Shown here piece by piece: positions 33,741 through 41,010 of a DNA stretch of 64,000 bases (position 1 is its first letter; each line of letters opens with the position of its first letter). Position numbers and translations under genes: made by a program. The notes under the pieces are model-generated. The model was not told the origin of the DNA and did not search any database. It saw nothing but the letters and a program-made list of their open reading frames with translations. This DNA comes from Burkholderiaceae bacterium 16. Its GTDB lineage: Bacteria; Pseudomonadota; Gammaproteobacteria; Burkholderiales; Burkholderiaceae. Where the stretch lies: the NCBI GenBank assembly GCA_000955785.1, contig JYOD01000086.1, forward strand, positions 1-64,000, written 5' to 3'.

Positions 33741-33822
33741 TATCGGGAATTAGCAAGGGGTCACGCTTGCTGGTTCCGATTATTGATGGACGCGGTAATC
33801 GCTGTTACCCCGCTTAGGTAGG
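33704..33822 (-). ncRNA. Candidate small RNA / leader element, copy B
   Basis: Minus-strand order: CCTACCTAAGCGGGGTA box (33822-33806), 49 bases from box start to CCAGCAAG, hairpin AGCAAG/CTTGCT, then GGGTGTAGG/CCTACACCC terminator with an 11-base loop and T8. It is colinear with copy A at 1997-2116. A second box-like hairpin, CCCCAC-CTAAGC-GTGGGG, sits just upstream (33840-33823) and only in this copy. It may be a free small RNA of 120-250 nt, or an attenuated leader of the EPS operon. Confidence 0.5.
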
Positions 33823-34086
33823 CCCCACGCTTAGGTGGGGAACGGAAGGTGTCCGGGCTGCCCGGGATGCCGTCCGCCGGCCGATCCGACTAGCCTGCGC
33901 GCAGACATTCGTACCCTGTGCACCAGTGACTCCTACCAATGCAGGGTAGCGGTGCGGCCTTGTCGAAATCAGAATTCGCCCGGTGACTCACCACGGGTCA
34001 GGCATCTGCCCCATCCGCGCTGGTCGATGCACGATGCGTGTGCGCGGCTTGGGGATGACTGACTCAAATTCGAAGGGCAGAGGCGG

Positions 34087-34428
34087 ATGCTGGATTCAAC
34101 CGAGAGGAATGTGGAGGCCGGGGCGACAGCATTCGAGGCGCGGGAGGCCTGGATCGAGGCGCATCTGACGCCGTCGGGCTGGATATATGGCAGCTATAAG
34201 GACGAGGACGCGCCCCCGGTCCTGGTCACGGCGCCCAGCGAGGCGGTGCTGACGGTCCGGCGACACTATATTGTTAGCGGCGCCGCGGCTCCCCGGAGGC
34301 TCAGCGAGGTGCGCACAACGCGCGCGGATTCCACGCGCGAAATCATCCGCTTGCTGGAAGCCTTCGGTGAGCCGCATTTCAATATCAGGACGCAACAGGT
34401 ACCGAGGGTAGCCAACGTGGCATTGTGA
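34087..34428 (+). CDS. Conserved hypothetical protein
   Basis: Encodes 113 residues. The segment REAWIEAHLTPSGWIYGSYKDE followed by PSEAVLTVRRHYIVSG resembles a family of small soluble proteins of unknown function that I recall from many proteobacteria (pattern W-I-x2-HLTP-x-GW). Start ATG 34087 has a purine-rich GCAGAGGCGG upstream. Transcribed away from the EPS operon. No catalytic motif seen. Confidence 0.55.
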   Translation: MLDSTERNVEAGATAFEAREAWIEAHLTPSGWIYGSYKDEDAPPVLVTAPSEAVLTVRRHYIVSGAAAPRRLSEVRTTRADSTREIIRLLEAFGEPHFNIRTQQVPRVANVAL

Positions 34429-34831
34429 CAGGATTTTGGCTCCTGTGCCGTGGGCAGCATACGGGCCGCGCGGCTTGAGTGCCGTATTAGCCACATCAGA
34501 CGGACATGGATCTCTCCTTGTATCCGCCCTTTTTCCGCACCGCGCCGGGACGGCTGCCTGGCCGTTCCACCGCAGACGGCCTTATGACAGAGCGCCAGGT
34601 CTATGACGGCCTAGGTCAAACGGCGCATTGACGGTGCACGGCCAGGGCCTAACATCAGCTTATTCCCACTCAATTCCCTCGCCGCGGTCCAATCCTGCCG
34701 AAACCCGCAGCTCAAGCGCCTTAACCGCCATATGTGTACACTGCTGGTTCTTCGCTGGATACAGGCTCAGCAAAGCCGCCAGGGGCCGCGCCCGAACGGC
34801 CGAAGGCAACGAGACAGTAGCAATTAGAAAA
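34429..34831. other. Intergenic region, nothing recognised
   Basis: 403 bases. The plus strand holds two TATGAC copies (around 34584 and 34603) and a GC-rich stretch with short dyads. No promoter of good quality and no gene with convincing start were found. Confidence 0.35.
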
Positions 34832-35320
34832 ATGAAAGTTTCGACTACCAACGTCCTCAACATCCTGGAGCAAGACGAAATCGCCGCGGTGCGCGATCTG
34901 GCGCGCATGATTTCGCACCCTCGCTCCTTCGTCGTCCTGCGGGCCGCCTTTGTGCTGATGGCCGCAGTGGCCGTGCTGTGTTTCGCGGCCAGTAGTTTCC
35001 ATCTGGCCGGCTTTGAGAATGTGGGTATCGGTGCGGCGATACTGGCCGCGCTGCTGTTCCTCGCGGAGCGCCGCTGGTTTGGCGACCGCGACGAGGTGGT
35101 GGTGCCGGCGGCACAAGTCAACGAGCTGCGCACGCAGCTTCGCCCGGAGATGTTTGGCAAGCTGGAGGAAGTCGCAAGGCGCCTGACCCACGATGGCCCG
35201 GGGGACGGGATTATCCGGGTTCGCACTTTGTGGCAGTTCTTGTCGGAGTCCGTAGCAAGCGATACGCTCAAGCGCCGTGATGCCCGGCGCTCCCCCGCCA
35301 CGGATTCGCGAGCGGGCTGA
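34832..35320 (+). CDS. Small inner-membrane protein of unknown function
   Basis: Encodes 162 residues from ATG 34832 (MKVSTTNVLNILEQDEIAAV). Two adjacent hydrophobic helices (about 33-55 and 62-78: FVVLRAAFVLMAAVAVLCFAA, GIGAAILAALLFLAERRWF) with a soluble C-terminal part. The open frame extends 68 codons upstream but those codons look noncoding. No family recognised. Confidence 0.5.
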   Translation: MKVSTTNVLNILEQDEIAAVRDLARMISHPRSFVVLRAAFVLMAAVAVLCFAASSFHLAGFENVGIGAAILAALLFLAERRWFGDRDEVVVPAAQVNELRTQLRPEMFGKLEEVARRLTHDGPGDGIIRVRTLWQFLSESVASDTLKRRDARRSPATDSRAG

Positions 35321-35447
35321 ATCGCCTTACGTGTTCGGGGCGGCACAGCCGCCCTCCCTTCGCGTCATCTGCAGGTTGCGCTTCCTGGCAGCCTGGCTGC
35401 CTGGCTGCCGCCCCCACCCGCGCGGCATCCCTTGACTTCCCGTCACG

Positions 35448-35485
35448 AATTCTGTAATTTCCGCTCCGACCGAAATTACAGAATT
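35448..35485. promoter_or_regulatory. Perfect long palindrome, probable operator
   Basis: 14-bp arms AATTCTGTAATTTC (35448-35461) and GAAATTACAGAATT (35472-35485) with a 10-base spacer. It abuts the TTG start of the SDR pseudogene at 35484. The symmetry, AT-rich arms and position are those of a dimeric-repressor operator; the cognate regulator is not in view. Confidence 0.6.
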
Positions 35486-36776
35486 GACAGGTTATACGAT
35501 AAGGCCTTTGGTGGCGGGGGCCAGCGGGCTGGTGGGGTCGGCTTTGGTGATCCATTTGCTGGCGCAAGGGCATCAGGTGGTGGCGCTGGCCCGGCGGCCC
35601 GACGCGCTTGCGCGCCATCCCCGGATGCACTGCATCGCCGGCGACCTGACGACCTGGGCCACGCCGGCGCACTGGCACGCTGCCTTGTGCGGCTTCGATG
35701 CCGTCCTCAATTCGGCAGGTATCTTCCGGGAGGTCGGACGGCAACGCTTCCAGGCATTGCACGCGGATATGCCGTGTGCCCTGATGCTGGCTTGCGAGCA
35801 GGCTGGCGTGCGCCGCATGGTCCAGCTTTCCGCGCTGGGTGCGGCTCGCGATGCCGCTACCGCTTACTGGCCCGCAAGGCAAGCTGGACTGGCTGATCGT
35901 GCAGCCGTCGCTCGTGTATGCACCTTCGGGCCGTAGTGCCACTTTGTTCCGGCGGCTGGCGGCACTCCCCGTGCTGCCGGTGCCGGCGGGCGCCGCGCAC
36001 GTGCAGCCCATCCATATCGACGACCTGGTGGCGCTGCTGGCCAATGCGCTCAGCGGGAACTGCGCGGGCCGGCGCACCGTGCCCGCGGTCGGGCCGGCCC
36101 GGCTCGGGCTTGCCGGCTGGCTTGGCGCCCTCAGGGTCGGCATGGGCCTGCGCCCGGCGCGGTGGCTGCGGGTGCCCGGCTGGCTTGCCAGCCTGTGCGC
36201 GGCGGGGCTGGCGAGGCTTCCGGGCAGCCTTGTCGACCGCGACAGCCTGGTCATGCTGCGCAGCGACAAGAGCGCCAGCCCGCGCGCTGCCGCCGCCCTG
36301 GCCGGGCGGCCCTTGCGCGCGCCGGCCACCTTTGCCTCGCCTGCCGAGCGGCTTCCCACCTTGCTGTACTGGTACTTTCGCCAAGCCCGGCTCGCCATTG
36401 CCGCTATCTGGCTGGGCACCGCCCATGTCTGTTTCGCGGATCCGGCGGCCGGCGCGGCCTTGCTGCGCGATGCGGGCCTGCCGCCCGGCTGGCGCTTGCC
36501 GCTTGTCTGGTTCGGCGCCGGCCTGGACCTGGCGCTAGGTTTGCTGGTGCTGTGGCGCCCCTCGCACGCGGTGTGGGCTGCGCAGATGGCGCTGATGCTT
36601 GGCCATACCGCGCCGATCACCTGGCTGGTGCCGGCGTGGTGGGCGCATCCCTTCGGTCCGGTGAGGATGAACCTGCCGATGCTGGCGTGGTTCGCCCTCT
36701 TCCTGCACTCGGTCCCGATACCGATGCCGGCCCGCAAGCCACCCCACATTGAAAAACGAGACAACCCGAGGAGCAA
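35484..36776 (+). pseudogene. Broken SDR-type NAD(P)-binding / DoxX-like fusion gene
   Basis: The first frame (from TTG 35484) gives an atypical SDR start MTGYTIRPLVAGASGLVGSALVIHLLAQGH and runs to ATAYW near 35870. The protein then continues in another frame with LDWLIVQPSLVYAPSGRSATLF (from about 35886), the SDR C-terminal part and a DoxX-like four-helix membrane region (about 36360-36720). A short deletion between the two, removing roughly the YxxxK-following helix, has shifted the frame. The second frame also lacks its natural stop and runs into the next gene. Function of the intact family: membrane-associated NAD-binding protein of unknown substrate. Confidence 0.7.
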
Positions 36777-36778
36777 GC

Positions 36779-37217
36779 ATGGCCTACCTCACCGTAAAGT
36801 GGCTGCATATCCTGTCCGCCACCCTTATGTTTGGCGCGGGCTTTGGCACCGCCTTCTAATTGTTCTTTGTAAACCGCAGCGGCAATGTGCAGGCCATGGC
36901 GGTGGTGACCAACCTGTCCCGGGCGGTTGCCCTGTCGAGGGCATTATTTACCCTTTTGTATGCGGTTCTACGCGGCCTCCACGAGGTTGCGCACTTTTTT
37001 TGGGACAGATCCTTTCGATTTGTTTGGGTTCGCGCCAAAGCAATCACATCCACGCTCGGACTTGAATTGGACGCACAGCAGAAACGTTTTGCGACGGCCT
37101 CTGAATGGCGTGGTTTCTCGGAGCAAATCTGATGAACGGGTCTGGGTAGCGCTGGACTTTCTGGCGTTCGGCGGGCTTCTTGTGGTGTACTGGCTGATGG
37201 TAAGCAAGCGGGCCTGA
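36779..37217 (+). pseudogene. Degraded DUF2269-family membrane protein gene
   Basis: Starts at ATG 36779 with GAGGAG upstream: MAYLTVKWLHILSATLMFGAGFGTAF, then an in-frame TAA at 36857-36859 where relatives have Tyr, then LFFVNRSGNVQAMAVVTNLSRAV. Between about 36930 and 37135 the sequence is unrelated, AT-richer DNA. The family C-terminus (LDFLAFGGLLVVYWLMVSKRA, ending TGA 37215-37217) reappears in another frame. So the gene has a nonsense change plus an internal replacement or insertion of about 200 bp. Confidence 0.6.
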
Positions 37218-37338
37218 GCAGCAGGGGTCATGGCGGCAATTTGCATGGGCGGAGGCAGGGGCAGGGTTGGCCCCCAACCTCCGGTTGTCAGTCTTTGGTA
37301 GCATTACCGATCGTCACTGATGGAAATGCGCGCTGCCA

Positions 37339-38499
37339 ATGCCCCAGATCGATCTGCGAACGACGGTCTTCCTTTCATCGGTCATGTCGGCCCCGATGTC
37401 GGTTGTCCTGCTGTCGGCCTATTACAGTTTTCCGCGCAACATCAAGGGGATCGGGTACTGGGTAACTGGCTCGCTGGTCCTGGTCGTCACGCCGGTGCTG
37501 TTCTGGTTGCGGGGTATCGCGCCGGACTGGCTCTCGATCGTGGTGGGCAATGCGCTGTTGCTCGGCGCCGTTGGCCTGTGGACGCTGGCGATACAGGCGT
37601 TCTATGGTCGGCCGCAAACGCGCAGGCTCGTCGCCGGACTCACGGCGCAGGCGACCCTGCTGCTGGCCTGGTTCGCGCTTGCGGCCCCGAACTATGTGGC
37701 CCGGGTGGTCATCGCGACGTTCTTCGTGTCGATCTTCTACGTGATGCAATGCGTCCTGATCCTGCGCAACGGAGAGCGGCATTTCAGTACCTACTTCTTT
37801 GGCGGCCTGATGGCCGCCCAGACGCTGGTGGTGACGGTGCGCTTCGCGACCAGCCTGTTCGCGGGCCTGGCCGAGCAAACGCTCTTCGCCCCCGACGACA
37901 TCATCCAGATTATCTATCTCAGCTCCAACACGCTCATGGTCCTGGCGCTGTCGGTCGCCTTCATGCTGGTGATCACGCGGCGCCTGCATGTGGAACTCGA
38001 CATCCTCTCCAGGACCGATCCGCTGACGCAGTTGCTCAATCGCCGCGCGCTGTACGATGCCGGCCAGCGTGAACTGGACCGGATGCAGGTGGATGGCGGC
38101 GAGATGGCCTTGCTGATGATCGACCTGGACCACTTCAAGCGCGTCAACGACAGCCTGGGGCATGCCGAAGGCGACCGGGTGCTGAAGGAATTCTCGGCCA
38201 TGCTCAAGCGCGAGTTGCCGGCCCACGCCTACCCCGGCCGCTTCGGCGGAGAGGAATTCCTGGTATTGCTGCCGCGTACCGGCATGGACGGCGCGCTGCC
38301 CCTGGCGGAGCGCCTGCGGTCAACGTCCCCGCGGTTCTTCGGCAAGCGCACCGCCGCGCTCACCATCAGCATCGGCGTGGCCTGCCTGGACAAGACGGAA
38401 ACGCGCCTCGATGGCGCCATTGGCCGAGCCGACCTGGCCCTCTACCGCGCCAAGAGCGCGGGCAGGAACCGGGTCGAAGCGATGATGGAAGTCGCCTGA
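37339..38499 (+). CDS. Membrane-bound diguanylate cyclase (GGDEF)
   Basis: Encodes 386 residues. The N-terminal ~215 residues hold about six to seven membrane helices. The GGDEF domain (about 222-380) has DPLTQLLNRRAL, MIDLDHFKRVNDSLGHAEGDRVL and the active-site GGEEF at 303-307. The inhibitory RxxD motif nine residues upstream is absent (P294, A297), so product feedback at the I-site is not expected. It makes c-di-GMP from GTP. With the EAL protein at 851-1819 it brackets the EPS locus. Confidence 0.87.
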   Translation: MPQIDLRTTVFLSSVMSAPMSVVLLSAYYSFPRNIKGIGYWVTGSLVLVVTPVLFWLRGIAPDWLSIVVGNALLLGAVGLWTLAIQAFYGRPQTRRLVAGLTAQATLLLAWFALAAPNYVARVVIATFFVSIFYVMQCVLILRNGERHFSTYFFGGLMAAQTLVVTVRFATSLFAGLAEQTLFAPDDIIQIIYLSSNTLMVLALSVAFMLVITRRLHVELDILSRTDPLTQLLNRRALYDAGQRELDRMQVDGGEMALLMIDLDHFKRVNDSLGHAEGDRVLKEFSAMLKRELPAHAYPGRFGGEEFLVLLPRTGMDGALPLAERLRSTSPRFFGKRTAALTISIGVACLDKTETRLDGAIGRADLALYRAKSAGRNRVEAMMEVA

Positions 38500-38958
38500 G
38501 TTGTAGCCCAGGACGCTTTGGCTCACGATCGGCACGCAGTCCAAGCTCATGCCGCAAGCCAGGTTGGCTACCGTGCCGGTCATTGCGCCGATGTGATCGG
38601 ACGCCTGGAACACGCAGACAATCAGAGTGAAGTCCTGGCGGCTACCCGTTTGGACACCCGTGGGCTCGTCTTCGTCCTCACTCTGCACACAGCCGCGCTC
38701 GATACCCCGAGAGAACAACATCCATAGCCCGCTCCAGCGGACAGGCACCAGTGCGACTTGGACGCGCGCCGCAATTGCCATTTTTGTCCTGGCTCCGAAT
38801 CACGACAGTTTTTCATGTGCATTCGTCGCCCAATCCTGCCGTCAGTTTGACGACACTGAATCCCGTAAATACATCGAACCGTGGGAGCACCGCTATCTCG
38901 ATCTACGTTGCTATTCGCATTGTTACCTCATGCAATCATTGCTCGGCAATTTTCAATC
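38500..38958. other. Junction region between chromosomal genes and plasmid-like genes
   Basis: 459 bases without a supported gene. Composition changes here from GC-rich to more balanced (from about 38800). Near 38930-38960 short repeats CAATCAT and GCAATTTTCAATCAT precede the small gene; they might be centromere-like parC repeats for the ParM system, but are too short to be sure. No att repeat or tRNA is seen. Confidence 0.35.
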
Positions 38959-39195
38959 ATGAAAAAGCAACACAGAATCGCTGTTCAGGTGACGATCTCG
39001 TCCTCTGATGGCCCTCTTTTCGAGAAGCTCAGCGCCTTTGCAAGCCACGCAGGGAGCAGAGAGCGTGCTCATTACATTAGGGCCTTACTAATTCGTGGGT
39101 ACGAAGTACTTGAGCGAGTTCCCAGCGTTAGTGCTTTGCCCAATCAATCGCCATCGGCTGTCCCGCGTGCGACTGTAAAGCTACACAAATTCTAG
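38959..39195 (+). CDS. Small probable DNA-binding partner of ParM (ParR/StbB-like)
   Basis: Encodes 78 residues from ATG 38959. A short basic beta-like segment (MKKQHRIAVQVTISS) followed by two helices (LFEKLSAFASHAGSRERAHYIRALLIRGYEVLE) fits a ribbon-helix-helix adaptor. It ends 9 bases before the parM-like gene, as in two-gene type II partition loci, though in many of these the adaptor follows parM. Family identity is inferred from size, fold pattern and neighbour. Confidence 0.5.
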   Translation: MKKQHRIAVQVTISSSDGPLFEKLSAFASHAGSRERAHYIRALLIRGYEVLERVPSVSALPNQSPSAVPRATVKLHKF

Positions 39196-39204
39196 GAGTA
39201 GGTA

Positions 39205-40239
39205 ATGTCGGAAAAGGTTACAGACCAACTTGTTGTGGGAATGGACATTGGATATGGCAACATAAAAATGGACTGGGGAGACGGCGACCTTGCGTACCCA
39301 GCGCGAGTGAAGCCTGATTGGTTCGGTGCGACCGAAAGCCATAAACTGAATGGGATGCGAGCCAGCTATGATGAAGTAAAGGTGTTAGTAAATGGCCGGT
39401 ACTATTGGATTGGTCCGGATACCCATCTATACGTTCCCGAGCCGATAGTGACTGATACCTATAGTGACAGCCCAGAATACGAGGCGCACGTCATTGGAGG
39501 CCTGCACTACATGTTTCGCAAGAGCGGCGTCATTAGAAGGTCCATCCACAAGCTCGTACTCGGATTGCCGCTCTCGCAGTTTTCTCTGAGACGAGAAACG
39601 TTGCGTCAACGCTATCAGGGGAAGCGGCTCTCAATTCCAACACCTCCCCCGCTCGAAGCCCGATACGGCCCTGAAATTGCGGTACGCATCCAGAATGTCG
39701 AGGTTGTCCCGCAACCCGTTGGGAGCTTAGTGTACTGGGCGACGAGAGAGGGAAGCGAGGAAGACCTCAACGGCGAGCGCGCCAATTTGGTCATTGACCC
39801 GGGTGAGCGAACTTTCGATTGGTATGCAGCCAAGGGCACGAAGCCAATCTACGACGAATCGGGAGCTATCCCGGAAGGGATGGCATCCATTATTTACAGA
39901 CTGGCGAATACGATGACGAGAGAATTAGGGATACATATCGACTATTACACAGCAAGCCGTGGGTTAAGGCGGAACGAGCTTGCACTGATCGGCGCGGGAA
40001 TGATCGACATGCGCCCCTTCCATGCGAAGGCGAAAGAATTTGCGGACGAGGTAACGGATCAACTCAAGAAGCGTTTGGTGTCGACAGTGTTCGACAATGT
40101 GGTGCTCACCGGCGGTGGGCTGCCGTTATTTGAGGAGGCAATCCGAAAGTGCTTCCCTCCCGACATAGTTCGAGTTGTCGCCGAGCCGATGATGGCAAAC
40201 GCTCGGGGTTTCTATCAATGGGGAGCAGCGGAAGACTGA
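39205..40239 (+). CDS. parM: ParM/StbA-like plasmid segregation actin
   Basis: Encodes 344 residues of the actin/Hsp70 ATPase superfamily. Phosphate-1 motif VVGMDIGYGNIKM (10-22), phosphate-2 NLVIDPGERTFDWY (about 194-207) and adenosine motif NVVLTGGGLPLFEEAI (about 299-314) are visible. ParM-type filaments push plasmid copies apart. Codon use is less GC-rich than the chromosomal genes to the left. Presence of this gene argues that the right part of the window is, or was, a plasmid or an ICE with plasmid-like maintenance. Confidence 0.8.
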   Translation: MSEKVTDQLVVGMDIGYGNIKMDWGDGDLAYPARVKPDWFGATESHKLNGMRASYDEVKVLVNGRYYWIGPDTHLYVPEPIVTDTYSDSPEYEAHVIGGLHYMFRKSGVIRRSIHKLVLGLPLSQFSLRRETLRQRYQGKRLSIPTPPPLEARYGPEIAVRIQNVEVVPQPVGSLVYWATREGSEEDLNGERANLVIDPGERTFDWYAAKGTKPIYDESGAIPEGMASIIYRLANTMTRELGIHIDYYTASRGLRRNELALIGAGMIDMRPFHAKAKEFADEVTDQLKKRLVSTVFDNVVLTGGGLPLFEEAIRKCFPPDIVRVVAEPMMANARGFYQWGAAED

Positions 40240-40260
40240 CAGGGGCAGCTAGGCTCCGAT

Positions 40261-40308
40261 CCCGCGCCTAGCGACGCGATCGATTGGAGCGCGGGCCGGT
40301 TCCTTTTG
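40261..40308 (+). terminator. Probable terminator after parM
   Basis: Arms CCCGCGC (40261-40267) and GCGCGGG (40289-40295) are followed by CCGGTTCCTTTTG. The loop is long (21 bases) and the T-run short, so moderate confidence. Confidence 0.35.
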
Positions 40309-40343
40309 AGCAAAAAATTGGTCGACGACGAAATAAGTACCAA

Positions 40344-40389
40344 GGATTGTGTTCAAGTGCGACACAGGTGTCGCACTTGAACACAATCC
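40344..40389. repeat. 46-bp near-perfect palindrome
   Basis: Arms of 22 bp (GGATTGTGTTCAAGTGCGACAC, read 40344-40365, and its complement 40368-40389) flank a two-base AG centre. It lies between parM and the truncated monooxygenase gene. It could be two abutted insertion-sequence ends, a recombination site, or a cruciform hairpin. Confidence 0.7.
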
Positions 40390-40401
40390 CTAACCGACAC
40401 C

Positions 40402-40851
40402 GCAGGCCCGCGGCATGACATCTCCTTGCCCCCGGGGACTGTGAGAGACGCACACCTGGCTGAGCTGAGAGCAATGGCCGTACCCGCAGTACCGTTTGCG
40501 TGGGTCGTTTGCGGCGCCGCGCAGCCATTCTTGCAGGTTATATACGACGTTGAGGTGCCACGGATCGCCTTTGGGCGCGTCTGCCTGATCGGGGACGCGG
40601 CATTCGTGGTCAGGCCGCATGCAGCGGCCGGAACCGCCAGGGCAGCAGTTGATGCCTGGTCCCTGGCGGGCGCCTTGAAGCGTCACGGGGACGTGGGGGC
40701 TGCACTGGCCGATGGGGAATCGGGACAACTTGCACTTGGACAGCAATTGCTCGAGCGCACGCGGCGCATTAGCCACCGCTCCCAGGTGGACTGCAATTGG
40801 GTTGCGGGCGACCCCGAGTTGATCTTCGGGCTGCATGGACCCGGGGCATGA
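40402..40851 (+). pseudogene. Truncated FAD-dependent monooxygenase (C-terminal part)
   Basis: About 145 residues equal to the C-terminal third of an aromatic-ring FAD hydroxylase (2,6-dihydroxypyridine-hydroxylase-like). The diagnostic segment is VPRIAFGRVCLIGDAAFVVRPHAAAGTARAAVDAWSLAGAL (GD motif plus AAxGT), followed by LLERTRRISHRSQVDCNWVAGDPELIFGLHGPG. The N-terminal FAD-binding GxGxxG half is missing; upstream is the 46-bp palindrome. Non-functional remnant. Confidence 0.7.
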
Positions 40852-41010
40852 ACGTGCACCCAACCCGCCAGAGCGGACCACCACGACATCGGCAGTATTT
40901 CTCATTGCGCCTCTCGCTCGTTGTCTGAGTCTTCTCGTGCCACCATAGTCCGTCCTCGCAAGCGCAGAACCACACTGATGTCAGTGCCGGCCGTGGACTT
41001 CCGCGGACAA

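Larger units (their letters stand above)
33076..34086. other. Leader and promoter region of the EPS operon
   Basis: About 1 kb without a supported gene. From right to left on the minus strand it holds: the CCTACCAATGCAGGGTA box (33932-33948), tandem CCCACCTAAGCG/CCTACCTAAGCG boxes (33840-33811), the AGCAAG hairpin, a strong terminator (33704-33740), a purine-rich AT-richer stretch with A-tracts (33400-33600), and a sigma-70-like promoter (33285-33314). No JUMPstart/ops element (GGCGGTAG) was seen. Confidence 0.5.

Noticed and set aside
33000..33800. JUMPstart/ops element for RfaH in the EPS leader
   Set aside because: No GGCGGTAG sequence found on the minus strand between 33000 and 33800.
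34096..34494. Minus-strand 132-codon frame opposite the small conserved gene at 34087
   Set aside because: Arg/Pro-rich with no recognisable features, while the plus-strand frame shows a family-like HLTPxGW motif.
38320..38781. Minus-strand 153-codon frame overlapping the end of the diguanylate cyclase gene
   Set aside because: More than a third lies antisense in the GGDEF domain and no start signal or family feature is seen.
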